A DNA stretch of 30,589 nucleotides from JANYGM01 sp043764015 (GCA_043764015.1 JAYUKY010000110.1:1-30589), one strand, 5' to 3'. Shown: positions 1 through 6,992, counted from the stretch's first letter. Notes: a model not told the origin generated them from the letters alone. Numbers and translations: made by a program.

Positions 1-1
1 T

Positions 2-238
2 AGGGTATCAAAAATGGCAAATCTTAAACTAAAGTCTTTGTTACATATGTGTACGCTAGCCGCTACCAAAAAAGCAGGAGAACTCAAAGATTATTATGAA
101 CGAAAACTTGCAGAAGGCAAGGCAAAAATGTCTGTTTTGAATGCCCTAAGAAATAAGATTATTCAAAGAATCTTTGCCTGTGTTCAATCTGGGAAAAAAT
201 ACGAAAAAAACTATCAAAAAGATTTGGTTTTATCATAG
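2..238 (+). CDS. IS110-family transposase, C-terminal end (5' part outside window)
   Basis: The reading frame is open from the window edge, so the ATG at 14 is internal and the gene starts upstream of the window. The visible tail matches the end of the IS110/IS116/IS902 transposase C-terminal domain: a short RVSKM segment, a helix with two leucines, then AYYER-like DYYERKLAEGK followed by VLNALRNKIIQRIFACV. In this family the C-terminal domain holds the serine of the active site and works with an N-terminal DEDD RuvC-like domain, which is not visible here. IS110 elements insert without long terminal inverted repeats, so the right boundary cannot be placed exactly. It should fall between the stop codon and about 275, where a host duplication begins. 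Whether the copy is intact cannot be judged from this window. Confidence 0.82.
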   Translation, partial: RVSKMANLKLKSLLHMCTLAATKKAGELKDYYERKLAEGKAKMSVLNALRNKIIQRIFACVQSGKKYEKNYQKDLVLS

Positions 239-273
239 AATTCAACGGTGGTTTTTTTGATATTCTTGTTACT

Positions 274-301
274 TTCACCTCAAACATAACCAAACTATTT
301 C
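274..301. repeat. Copy 1 of a duplicated upstream segment
   Basis: The stretch TTTCACCTCAAACATAACC and the following AAACTATTT recur almost unchanged at 822-849, upstream of the minus-strand gene at 333-785. In that second copy the segment carries the gene's promoter. Here it lies just after the gene's stop codon, as if another member of a tandem array once followed. The next bases toward the window start belong to the IS110 side. Confidence 0.7.
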
Positions 302-332
302 AATTTTAAAAATATATTTTAATTTATATTTT

Positions 333-785
333 TTATGCTAATCCAGCTAAGTCAGGGAATTTTTCTAGGAGTTTTTTCAGTAGATTTTCTGATTTTGTTT
401 CTCTTTCTTTGAGTAGATTTATTTCTTTGGTAAGCACTTCATTTTCCAGTTTTAAGTCTTTTGTTTTTGTTTCTAGTGGAGAATTAGCAGCTCGTCTGTC
501 CCAAATAATTGCGCCAACAAGTGCGGCAATGAAAGCTATCATACACATCATTAGATTACTTTGTGTATCTATGCGTTTGTCCATACCATCTACTTTAGTG
601 GCTGTAATAGCTTGTTGTTTAGCAAGTTCTGCAAATTGTTTGTTGGTTTCAATTTGTTGTGTAGCCATTTGCTCCGCCAACTTATCAATTTTGTCAGAAA
701 GTTTATCTAGTTTATCCTGCGCTGACAAATCAGTAGAAACCAGCAACATTCCCAAAAATAGTAGTATTAAGTGTATACTTTTCAT
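333..785 (-). CDS. Small secreted or membrane-anchored coiled-coil protein, unknown function
   Basis: This is a 150-residue protein. I start it at 785 because that methionine begins a clean signal peptide (MKSIHLILLFLGMLLVSTDLSAQ), whereas the longer frame to 860 adds residues encoded by the promoter region. After the signal peptide comes a heptad-rich coiled coil (DKLDKLSDKIDKLAEQM, about residues 24-65). A transmembrane helix follows (about 80-98, MMCMIAFIAALVGAIIW), then a second charged coiled coil ending in KFPDLAGLA. The layout resembles short DUF1640- or bacterial coiled-coil stalk proteins, but I do not recognise the family and give no function. A convincing Bacteroidota promoter precedes it (830-861). 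A fragment with a related C-terminus lies upstream (886-921), which indicates a former tandem paralogue. Confidence 0.72.
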   Translation of the reverse strand: MKSIHLILLFLGMLLVSTDLSAQDKLDKLSDKIDKLAEQMATQQIETNKQFAELAKQQAITATKVDGMDKRIDTQSNLMMCMIAFIAALVGAIIWDRRAANSPLETKTKDLKLENEVLTKEINLLKERETKSENLLKKLLEKFPDLAGLA

Positions 786-829
786 TTTATGTTTGATTTT
801 TTGTAAGTCCAACTGCGCACATTTCACCT

Positions 830-861
830 CAAACATAACCAAACTATTTTTATTCTCCAAA
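830..861 (-). promoter_or_regulatory. Bacteroidota-type promoter of the 333-785 gene
   Basis: On the minus strand a -33 TTTG (861-858) is followed after 20 bases by a -7 TATGTTTG (837-830), a full match to TTTG-N19-21-TAnnTTTG. Transcription would begin near 823, about 38 bases before the chosen start codon. This supports the start at 785 rather than 860. Confidence 0.6.
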
Positions 862-885
862 ACTATTTTAATTTATTTGAAATGG

Positions 886-921
886 CTATGTTAATCTTAC
901 TAAATCAGGGAATTTGTCAAG
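886..921 (-). pseudogene. C-terminal remnant of a tandem paralogue of the 333-785 protein
   Basis: The minus strand reads ILDKFPDLVRLT and then a TAG stop, matching LEKFPDLAGLA plus stop of the neighbouring gene. An in-frame stop lies just upstream of the fragment and no longer frame continues. Both gene ends are followed by the same 30-base segment. The fragment is cut at its 5' side close to the GGTGTT/AACACC hairpin repeat at 924-960. Confidence 0.55.
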
Positions 922-923
922 TA

Positions 924-960
924 TTCATTCGTTTTTGGTGTTGCTGCGCTAAAACACCCA
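924..960. repeat. Dispersed hairpin repeat, copy 1
   Basis: GGTGTT...AACACC encloses TGCTGCGCTAA. The segment CATTCGTTTTTGGTG-TTGC...GCGCTAAAACACC closely matches the hairpin at 30409-30445 near the other end of the window, so the two are copies of one intergenic repeat. Confidence 0.6.
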
Positions 961-970
961 GCAAAAGCAA

Positions 971-999
971 AAATCCCTTTGAAATTATCAAAGGGATTT
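971..999. terminator. Factor-independent terminator
   Basis: A 12-bp perfect stem (AAATCCCTTTGA / TCAAAGGGATTT) has a 5-base loop (AATTA). It is followed by a T-run on the plus strand, and by TTTTTGCTTTT on the minus strand, where it would end the 1002-1109 ORF. Confidence 0.7.
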
Positions 1000-1001
1000 T
1001 T

Positions 1002-1109
1002 TTATTTTTGGTTTAGCTTCTCTAAAAACTCCTTAGAAGGAAAGCCAACTTTATCTAACCACTCTTTTACTTCTTGCGACCTTTTTGACAAAATTATAGC
1101 AGTTTTCAT
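1002..1109 (-). CDS. Possible 35-residue protein
   Basis: A short minus-strand ORF reads MKTAIILSKRSQEVKEWLDK and ends in FLEKLNQK. It is charged and likely mostly helical after a short hydrophobic start. A -7-like TATTTTTG lies at 1139-1132, and the terminator at 971-999 follows the stop within 3 bases, so the unit has both ends of a transcription unit. I recognise no family. It could also be the surviving start of a longer degraded gene. Confidence 0.4.
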   Translation of the reverse strand: MKTAIILSKRSQEVKEWLDKVGFPSKEFLEKLNQK

Positions 1110-1211
1110 ATTTTTAATTTTTAGGTTGCTACAAAAATACGTATTTTATTGAATTTGTCAGTATGATTTATGCCGTTCTAATCAAAAGGAGAAAATACTA
1201 GAAAATTTTAC

Positions 1212-1220
1212 TAACTTTGC
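1212..1220 (+). promoter_or_regulatory. Probable -7 element of the ABC-3C operon
   Basis: TAACTTTGC matches TAnnTTTG plus the frequent C. Transcription would start near 1226 and leave a leader of about 64 bases before the SMEK gene. No clear TTG sits at the -33 distance, so only half of the promoter is supported. Confidence 0.45.
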
Positions 1221-1289
1221 AAAAATATAATGCTAGTCCTCAAAAAAATCACGGAGTGGTAACAGTATTTTTACAGAAAAAATAACAAT

Positions 1290-2249
1290 ATGAACCGTTC
1301 AGACTATTTTCGTTACATAGTAAAAAGGATAAATGCACTTGCTACTGATATAATATCATTTGGCAAATTAAATATCTTGGATTTGCACGTTCATTCAGAA
1401 AATTTCTATAGAGATTTTTTGAATAAATTATATGGTTGGGAATTGACAAATCTCAATGCAAATTTACCAAATGTAGAGGCAATAGATTTAGTAGATAGCG
1501 TAAATGAATTCGTTATTCAAGTATCAGCAACAAATACTAGAAGAAAAATTGAGGATAGTCTTGAGAAAGATAGTCTAAAAGATTATTCAAATTATACTTT
1601 TAAATTTGTTTCCATTGCTAATAATGCTGATAATTTAAGAAAAATAACAGGTTTCAAAAATCCTCATAATATCAGTTTTGAACCAAAAAATGATGTTATT
1701 GATAAAGATACTATTATTGCATATGTGCTAGGCTTAGATATTGATACTCAAAGAGAAATTTATAAATTTATCAAAAAAGAGTTAGGAAATGAAGTTGATT
1801 CACTAAATTTAGACAGTAATTTAGCAACAATTATCAATATTCTGGCAAAAGAAGATTTGAATGTGTCAGATGAAAATTCAGAACGAATAGTATTTGACAT
1901 TGAGAAAAAGATAACGTACAATGATTTAGATGATGCAAAACCTATTATTGATGATTATAAAAAAAATCATATGCAAGTCAATAAAAAATATGAAGCCTCA
2001 AATGCACTTGGTGCAAATAAAAGTTTATCTGTTTTGTCAATTATCAGAAATCAGTACATTAATGCAAGAAGAACTATCAATAATGCAGATGATATTTTTT
2101 TTGATGTGATAGAAAAAGTCATTGACATTGTTCAAGAAAGTCCTAATTTTGTTAAAATTCCTTTGGAAGAGTTGGAGTTATGCGTTAATATTCTTGTAGT
2201 TGATGCTTTTATCCGTTGTAAGATTTTTGAAAAACCCCCTAATTTCTAA
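1290..2249 (+). CDS. SMEK-domain protein, likely effector/sensor component of an ABC-3C system
   Basis: This protein has 319 residues. The first ~110 resemble the SMEK N-terminal domain: NRSDYFRYIVKRINAL, then LNILDLHVHSENFYRDFLN, then AIDLVDSVNEFVIQVSATN followed by KIEDSLEK. The pattern IDLxD...IQVS recalls degenerate PD-(D/E)xK nuclease cores, but that reading is inference. The last ~90 residues (KYEASNALGANKSLSVLSII through VVDAFIRCKIFEKP) look like the conserved ABC-3C C-terminal domain, which couples these proteins to the middle component and ATPase. The stop codon is 3 bases before the MC6 gene. Base composition is clearly more AT-rich than the ribosomal genes beside it, as expected for a transferred defence locus. 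No catalytic activity can be assigned with certainty. Confidence 0.75.
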   Translation: MNRSDYFRYIVKRINALATDIISFGKLNILDLHVHSENFYRDFLNKLYGWELTNLNANLPNVEAIDLVDSVNEFVIQVSATNTRRKIEDSLEKDSLKDYSNYTFKFVSIANNADNLRKITGFKNPHNISFEPKNDVIDKDTIIAYVLGLDIDTQREIYKFIKKELGNEVDSLNLDSNLATIINILAKEDLNVSDENSERIVFDIEKKITYNDLDDAKPIIDDYKKNHMQVNKKYEASNALGANKSLSVLSIIRNQYINARRTINNADDIFFDVIEKVIDIVQESPNFVKIPLEELELCVNILVVDAFIRCKIFEKPPNF

Positions 2250-2252
2250 ATT

Positions 2253-2480
2253 ATGTTATTACCTGACAATATCCACCCAGAAAATACCATTTATTACAAT
2301 GGTGCTATTGTTTTGCAGGTTTTACAAAAACAACCAAAACAAAATATCTTGGAATTATTCCAAGCACTCAAACAAATGCGTAATATGAGTTTTCCTATCT
2401 TTATATTATGCCTAGATTGGCTTTATCTTATCAATATAGCTATTTTAAACGAAAACGGAGACGTAGAATTGTGTTCTTAA
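2253..2480 (+). CDS. ABC-3C system middle component, MC6-like
   Basis: This small protein of 75 residues starts MLLPDNIHPENTIYYNGAIV and ends with a winged-helix-like part (FPIFILCLDWLYLINIAILNE-NGDVEL). Both size and order fit middle component 6 of ABC-three-component systems: an N-terminal LPDxxxxPExSxxxxGAxIL segment, a helix with ILELFQALK, then a LDWLYLI strand-helix. In these systems the middle component is thought to bridge the SMEK/C-terminal-domain protein and the DUF2326 ATPase. It begins 3 bases after the SMEK stop, and its last 10 bases overlap the GTG start of the ATPase, which indicates translational coupling. I prefer the frame at 2253 over the overlapping frame at 2200 because only this one gives a family match. 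Confidence 0.75.
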   Translation: MLLPDNIHPENTIYYNGAIVLQVLQKQPKQNILELFQALKQMRNMSFPIFILCLDWLYLINIAILNENGDVELCS

Positions 2481-4196
2481 AATCATTAACCATATTAAAT
2501 TTAAAAACAAACGAGGTCATTCGGGAAGTAAAATTCCGAATGGGGCTTAACTTGGTTGTTGATGAAAGTAACAAAGATATTACTGGAAATGGCGTTGGCA
2601 AAACTACGTTTTTGAAATTGATAGATTTTTGTTTGGGCAAAGATAAAAAAGCTATTTACACTGATGACGAAACAAAAAAAGAATATGAAAATATTAGAAA
2701 ATTTCTTACAGAACAAAATATTTTAATTACGTTAGTATTAAAAGAAAACTTTGAAGTTACTGACTCTGAAGAGATTGTAATTGAAAGGAATTTTTCAGAC
2801 GGAGCCAAGGCAATACGTAGTATCAATGGACAAAAGGTGCTAGAAAAAGATTTTGACCTAAAATTATTGTCTTTAATATTTCTTCAAGATAGAACTGACA
2901 AGCCTACTTTTAGACAAATTATTTCGCACAATATGCGTTATGAAGATGATAATCTGAATAGAACATTAAATACATTGGGTTCTTTTGCTGCTGATGAAGT
3001 GTATGAAACTTTATATCTATATTTACTAGGTTGCAATACCAATACTGGAGAAGCCAAAAATCAGTTATTAACATTGATTAAGAATGAAAACATATTTAAG
3101 AGCCGTTTAGAAAAAATAACAACAAAAACGGCTTATGAAAGCAAACTTTTTCTTGTAAACGAGGATATAAAAATGCTCAATATCAAGAAAAGTAATCTTA
3201 AAATCAATACAGATTTTGAGAAAGATTTAGAAAATTTGAATAATATAAAATATGCAATTAGTCAAGTAAGTTCAGAGATTAGTACACTATCTATTCGTAG
3301 AGATATTATTTCAGAAGCACAACAAGAATTAAAAGCTAGTACGTTTAATTTTGATGTAAAGCAATTACAACTTATTTATCAACAGGCAACCAAAAATATT
3401 GGAAATATTCAGAAGACTTTTGATGAATTAGTTAATTATCATAATCAAATGGTAATAGAAAAAATCAAATTCATTACTGGAGAATTGCCAAATATTGAAA
3501 TCAATTTAATAGAAAAGAAGACTATTTTAAAAAAATTATTAGAAGAGGAAAAAAGTGCAACAGAACTCGTGACGAAGAGTGATTCTTTTGCAGATTTAGA
3601 GAAGATTATACAAGCAATAGCAGAAAATAATATTAAAAAAGGAGAATACCAAAATGCCATTACACAGATAAAAGAAGCTGAAAATCATCTAAAAGATTAT
3701 AATAAAAAACTTACTGAGATAGATGTAGAAATTTTTTCTGATAATTTTGAGCTAACTGTTAAAACTCAAAAAGATAAATTCAACAGGTATTTTTCAGCCA
3801 TTTCAGATGAATTATATAATAAAAAATATGTTTTAAACTATGATGTAAAGACGAATAAAAAAAGGGCAAAAATTCTATAAATTCAGTATTTTTGATATAA
3901 ATGACCCTAAAAGTTCTGGCACAAAACAAGGGGAGATTTTTTGTTTTGATATAGCTTATATTTTATTCGCAAATTCAGAAAATATACCTTGTTTACATTT
4001 CGTATTAAATGACAAAAAAGAGTTAATGGACGACAAACAACTTGTAAAAATAGCAGATTTGGTAGATAGAAGTAATATTCAGTTTGTTGTGACTATATTG
4101 AAAGATAAACTACCTGAAGAACTAAATAAAGAAGAATATTTTAGATTAAAATTATCTCAAAACGACAAATTATTTAGAATAGAATCTTTAAAATAG
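2471..4196 (+). pseudogene. DUF2326-type SMC/Rad50-like ABC ATPase of the ABC-3C system, single frameshift
   Basis: Start chosen at GTG 2471, which overlaps the MC6 stop. An upstream ATG at 2408 would add an arginine-rich tail encoded by MC6. The N-terminal lobe has a Walker A (GNGVGKTT, residues 39-46) after VKFRMGLNLVVDES. A long coiled coil follows (about 190-440). The frame ends at 3880 after KKRAKIL. The next frame continues without a break as KFSIFDINDPKSSGTKQGEI, then FCFDIAYILFA and the Walker B-like strand LHFVLNDKKELMD, to a stop at 4196. Removing one A from the A7 run at 3857-3863 joins the frames and gives about 574 residues, the usual DUF2326 length. The cause may be a real inactivating mutation, a homopolymer sequencing error, slippage in the A-tract, or a recoding site. 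As written, the gene product lacks the C-terminal ATPase half. Confidence 0.8.
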
Positions 4197-4210
4197 TTCT
4201 CCCAATAAAA

Positions 4211-4246
4211 AACCTCTTTTTTCTAGCGAAAAAAGAGGTTTTTTTA
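4211..4246. terminator. Bidirectional terminator between ABC-3C and the ribosomal operon
   Basis: A 12-bp perfect stem AACCTCTTTTTT / AAAAAAGAGGTT has a CTAGCG loop. T-rich runs flank it on both strands, and it sits between the convergent ATPase and rpsN genes. Confidence 0.8.
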
Positions 4247-4263
4247 TTGTTATTCTGCAAAAA

Positions 4264-4533
4264 TTACCAGCTACATTTTGTGATACCAGGTATTTTTCCA
4301 TCAGAAGCCATTTGGCGGAAAAGCACACGAGAAATACCAAATCTTCTCATATAACCTTTTGGACGACCAGTCAGTTTGCAACGGTTGTGCAAACGTACAG
4401 GTGAAGCATTGCGAGGCAACGCATCTAATCCTTCATAGTCGCCAGCAGCCTTAAGGGCAGCTCTTTTAGTTGCATATTTATCAACTAAGGCTTGTCTTTT
4501 GCGCTCACGCGCTTTCATTGATTCTTTAGCCAT
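4264..4533 (-). CDS. rpsN: 30S ribosomal protein uS14
   Basis: This 89-residue protein of the small-subunit head has the conserved end HNRCKLTGRPKGYMRRFGIS and a final ...GKIPGITKCSW. It is the long, zinc-free form: the CxxC pairs of the 61-residue zinc form are missing. It is the last gene of the operon here. Normally rpsH and rplF follow, but the next thing is a terminator and the convergent ABC-3C locus. The spacing to rplE is 31 bases. Confidence 0.97.
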   Translation of the reverse strand: MAKESMKARERKRQALVDKYATKRAALKAAGDYEGLDALPRNASPVRLHNRCKLTGRPKGYMRRFGISRVLFRQMASDGKIPGITKCSW

Positions 4534-4564
4534 TGTGGTAAAAATTTAGCGTTTAGCGTGATAG

Positions 4565-5125
4565 TTATTGTTGTTTATTTTGACCTGTAAACGGCATTCC
4601 TAGTGCGACCAAAAGGGCAAGACCTTCTTCATCTGTTCCAGCTGTCGTTACAAGCGTAATATCCATACCAGAAATTTTATTTACTTTTTCAATAGAAATT
4701 TCTGGGAAGATAATTTGTTCTTTCACGCCAAAAGTATAATTACCTTTGCCATCAAAACCTTTATCACTAATTCCTTTGAAATCACGCACACGAGGAAGCG
4801 CAACAGTCATAAGTCTGTCTAAAAATTCATACATTTTGTCGCCACGCAAAGTAACTTTTGCACCAATAGGCACACCTTTACGCAACTTAAAGTTAGAAAC
4901 ATCTTTCTTAGAAAGTGTTGTAACCGCTTTTTGTCCGCTGATAGTTGTAAGTTCTTCAACGCCTTGTTCAACCAGTTTTTTGTCTGCAACCGCAGCACCA
5001 ATACCTTTATTGATAACAATTTTGGTAACTTTTGGTACTTGCATTACTGATTTGTACTGGAATTTTTCTTTCAAAGATGACACTACTTCTTTGAGATATC
5101 TTTCTTTTATTCTTGGAGTAGCCAT
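4565..5125 (-). CDS. rplE: 50S ribosomal protein uL5
   Basis: This 186-residue protein binds 5S rRNA in the central protuberance. Diagnostic parts are VTKIVINKGIG, SGQKAVTT, FKLRKGVPIGAKVTLRG, FLDRLMTVALPRVRDFKG and the ending LLVALGMPF. Length is normal for the family. Its ATG shares one base with the TAA of rplX (TAATG), so translation of the two is likely coupled. Confidence 0.97.
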   Translation of the reverse strand: MATPRIKERYLKEVVSSLKEKFQYKSVMQVPKVTKIVINKGIGAAVADKKLVEQGVEELTTISGQKAVTTLSKKDVSNFKLRKGVPIGAKVTLRGDKMYEFLDRLMTVALPRVRDFKGISDKGFDGKGNYTFGVKEQIIFPEISIEKVNKISGMDITLVTTAGTDEEGLALLVALGMPFTGQNKQQ

Positions 5126-5475
5126 TATTTTTTAATAATTATAATGTTATTAGTCTTCTTAGAGTATCTTTGTAATTTGTCTTTATCATCTCTTTTGCGT
5201 CCTGTGCGAGTTGCTTCACCTGTTGCAGGGTCTACAAGTTTCAAGTTGCTGATATGAATTGAGCTTTCTATCTCTACTATTCCACCTTGTGGATTTTGAG
5301 CTGTTGGTTTCACGTGTTTTTTCACGAGGTTAATTCCTTCTATGAAAGCACGTTGTTTTTCAAGTACCATCTCTTTGATGACACCTTTTTTGCCTTTTGC
5401 ATCACCTGCAATCACAAGAACTGTGTCGCCTGACTTTACGTGCAATTTGCTTGGTATTTCTATCTTTTTTCCCAT
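5125..5475 (-). CDS. rplX: 50S ribosomal protein uL24
   Basis: This 116-residue assembly-initiator protein has a KOW motif near the start (HVKSGDTVLVIAGDAKGKKG), followed by VEKQRAFIEGINLVKKHVKP-like and GGIVEIESSIHISNLKLVDP. The C-terminus has a lysine-rich tail (RYSKKTNNIIIIKK). It lies 12 bases after rplN and overlaps rplE by one base. Confidence 0.97.
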   Translation of the reverse strand: MGKKIEIPSKLHVKSGDTVLVIAGDAKGKKGVIKEMVLEKQRAFIEGINLVKKHVKPTAQNPQGGIVEIESSIHISNLKLVDPATGEATRTGRKRDDKDKLQRYSKKTNNIIIIKK

Positions 5476-5487
5476 TGTTTCAAGTAA

Positions 5488-5856
5488 TTAAAGCACTTCT
5501 GGTGCTAGTGATACAATCTTCATAAATTGTTTTTCACGAAGTTCTCTAGCCACAGGTCCGAAAATACGAGTACCACGAGGCTCATCATTATTATTAAGCA
5601 AAACGGCTGCATTATCTTCAAAACGAATATAACTACCATCTTTGCGGCGTACTTCTTTGCGTGTACGCACTATAACCGCTCTAGAAACCGCTCCCTTTTT
5701 CATGCTAGATGAAGAAAGAGCTGATTTTACCGTTACGATAATTTTATCTCCAATAGAAGCGTACTTTCTTTTAGTACCTCCTAAGACACGAATACAGAGA
5801 ACTGTCTTTGCACCGCTATTGTCTGCTACGCTTAGCCTTGATTCTTGACGTATCAT
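5488..5856 (-). CDS. rplN: 50S ribosomal protein uL14
   Basis: A 122-residue protein with the uL14 pattern: MIRQESRLSVADNSGAKTVL, RVLGGTKRKYASIGDKI, SYIRFEDNAAVLLNN and GTRIFGPVARELREK, ending SLAPEVL. It forms part of the subunit interface near the factor-binding region. The length is exactly typical. Only 2 bases separate it from rpsQ. Confidence 0.98.
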   Translation of the reverse strand: MIRQESRLSVADNSGAKTVLCIRVLGGTKRKYASIGDKIIVTVKSALSSSSMKKGAVSRAVIVRTRKEVRRKDGSYIRFEDNAAVLLNNNDEPRGTRIFGPVARELREKQFMKIVSLAPEVL

Positions 5857-5858
5857 AA

Positions 5859-6122
5859 TTATTTAGCTTTTTCAATGATTTCTACTAGTCTCCAGTTTTT
5901 GGTTTTACTCAACGGGCGACATTCCATTATTTTAACTGTATCTCCAATAGCGCATTCCTGCTTCTCGTCGTGTGCCATAAACTTGGTAGTTTTTTTCATA
6001 AACTTACCATACATTGGGTGCTTTACCTTGCGTTCAATAGCAACAACAATAGATTTGTTCATCTTGTTGCTTACTACTTTCCCAACTTTCTCTTTTCTTA
6101 TATTTCTTTCTAATGTTTCCAT
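5859..6122 (-). CDS. rpsQ: 30S ribosomal protein uS17
   Basis: I start this at 6122 (METLERNIRKEKVGKVVSNK), giving 87 residues, the usual size, and 19 bases after rpmC. A start 30 bases upstream (6152) would overlap the end of rpmC and add ten residues not typical of the family. The conserved OB-fold segments are VVAIERKVKHPMYGKFMKK, ECAIGDTVKIMECRPLSKTK and NWRLVEI. It is a primary 16S rRNA binder. Confidence 0.95.
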   Translation of the reverse strand: METLERNIRKEKVGKVVSNKMNKSIVVAIERKVKHPMYGKFMKKTTKFMAHDEKQECAIGDTVKIMECRPLSKTKNWRLVEIIEKAK

Positions 6123-6141
6123 TTTATTAGGGAAGTTTATG

Positions 6142-6336
6142 TTATTTAACAAGTTGTTTAGCAGTGATACTTGTAAGAATACGAGCCACCAATTTCTTGT
6201 TTTCTCTAATTCTCATTGGATTTTCCAGTGGAGAGATAGCGTGAGCGAGCTTTAACTTATACAAGGCTTCTTTCTCAGAGGCTAGCTTGGCAGTCAACTC
6301 TTCTGTTGATAATGCCATTAATTCTTTACTTGTCAT
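6142..6336 (-). CDS. rpmC: 50S ribosomal protein uL29
   Basis: A 64-residue two-helix protein near the peptide exit tunnel, where trigger factor and SRP dock. Conserved parts are LSTEELTAKLASEKEALYKL, ISPLENPMRIRENKKLVARI and a short basic tail. The 239-base gap to rplP is unusual for this operon, because these two genes normally abut. The gap is filled by the palindromic element at 6424-6565. Confidence 0.96.
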   Translation of the reverse strand: MTSKELMALSTEELTAKLASEKEALYKLKLAHAISPLENPMRIRENKKLVARILTSITAKQLVK

Positions 6337-6369
6337 TACTTTGATTTTTTATTTTTATTGTTTGATTTG

Positions 6370-6403
6370 GGGAGTCAGGGTGGTAACTGCACCCCATCTC
6401 AAG
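6370..6403. repeat. Imperfect palindrome related to the 6477-6504 hairpin
   Basis: GGAGTCAGGGTG, then GTAACTG, then CACCCCATCTC. It reads like a degraded copy of the perfect hairpin GAAGTCAGGTG/CACCTGACTTC that lies 100 bases away. Confidence 0.4.
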
Positions 6404-6423
6404 TTTTACTGTTTTGAATTACT

Positions 6424-6565
6424 AACCACCCCCAACCCCTCCTTAGGAAGGAGGGGAGTTTTTTGTTCCCTTTTTGTGAAGTCAGGTGTTTCCACCTGAC
6501 TTCAAATGAGTGAGGAAATTTTGTCTTTTGTTCCCCTCCTTTTGAAGGAGGGGCTAGGGGTGGTT
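6424..6565. repeat. 142-bp nested inverted-repeat element between rplP and rpmC
   Basis: The outer arms (6424-6457 and 6533-6565) are inverted copies beginning AACCACCCC(C/T)A(A/G)CCCCTCCTT. Each arm contains its own 9-bp hairpin (CCCCTCCTT/AAGGAGGGG at 6436-6456 and 6533-6553). The centre has a third, perfect 12-bp hairpin (TGAAGTCAGGTG / CACCTGACTTCA, 6477-6504, loop TTTC). There is no ORF. The layout is that of a MITE-like or REP-composite element sitting inside the transcribed ribosomal operon, so its hairpins will be present in the mRNA. Confidence 0.75.
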
Positions 6566-6575
6566 GTAAAATCCC

Positions 6576-6992
6576 TTATTCTAAATCTCTACGCACAGAT
6601 AATCTTGTGCGCATAGGTAATTTTTGTGCTGCAAGCGCAAGGGCACGTTCTGCAATTTCTCTTGGAACGCCACCAGCTTCAAAGATTATCGTACCAGGCT
6701 TGATACAAGCGACCCAATATTCTGGCGCACCTTTACCTTTACCCATACGTACTTCTGCAGGTTTTTTCGTGATGGGTTTGTCTGGGAAAACACGTATCCA
6801 AACTTGTCCTTCACGTTTCATTGCTCTAGTAACGGCAATACGAGCCGCTTCAATTTGGCGTGCCGTAATCCAGCCTATTTCTAGTGATTTTATACCAAAG
6901 TCGCCAAAAGAAAGTTCTGCTCCACGAGTAGCAAGTCCTTTTACACGTCCTTTTTGTTGTTTTCTAAATCTGGTTCTTTTTGGTTGTAACAT
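6576..6992 (-). CDS. rplP: 50S ribosomal protein uL16
   Basis: A 138-residue protein of the A-site/peptidyl-transferase region. Diagnostic segments are MLQPKRTRFRKQQKGR, ITARQIEAARIAVTRAMKR, GQVWIRVFPDKPITKKPAE, RMGKGKGAPEYWVA and KPGTIIFEAGGVP. Length is normal. It is followed downstream by the 142-bp inverted-repeat element and preceded by an 85-base gap carrying a 20-bp perfect palindrome. Confidence 0.98.
   Translation of the reverse strand: MLQPKRTRFRKQQKGRVKGLATRGAELSFGDFGIKSLEIGWITARQIEAARIAVTRAMKREGQVWIRVFPDKPITKKPAEVRMGKGKGAPEYWVACIKPGTIIFEAGGVPREIAERALALAAQKLPMRTRLSVRRDLE

Noticed and set aside
409..894. 161-codon plus-strand ORF
   Set aside because: It is antisense to the 333-785 gene, whose signal peptide, coiled coils and promoter are coherent. 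The plus-strand translation is Ser/Cys/Ile-rich as expected from a complementary strand.
2408..2470. Upstream ATG start for the ABC-3C ATPase
   Set aside because: The added residues lie wholly within the MC6 gene and are Arg/Lys-rich. The GTG at 2471 fits both the family N-terminus and the gene overlap.
3857..3863. Programmed -1 frameshift at the A7 tract
   Set aside because: The frame that carries the rest of the ATPase is reached by +1 (skipping one A), not by -1 slippage. The -1 frame closes after a few codons.
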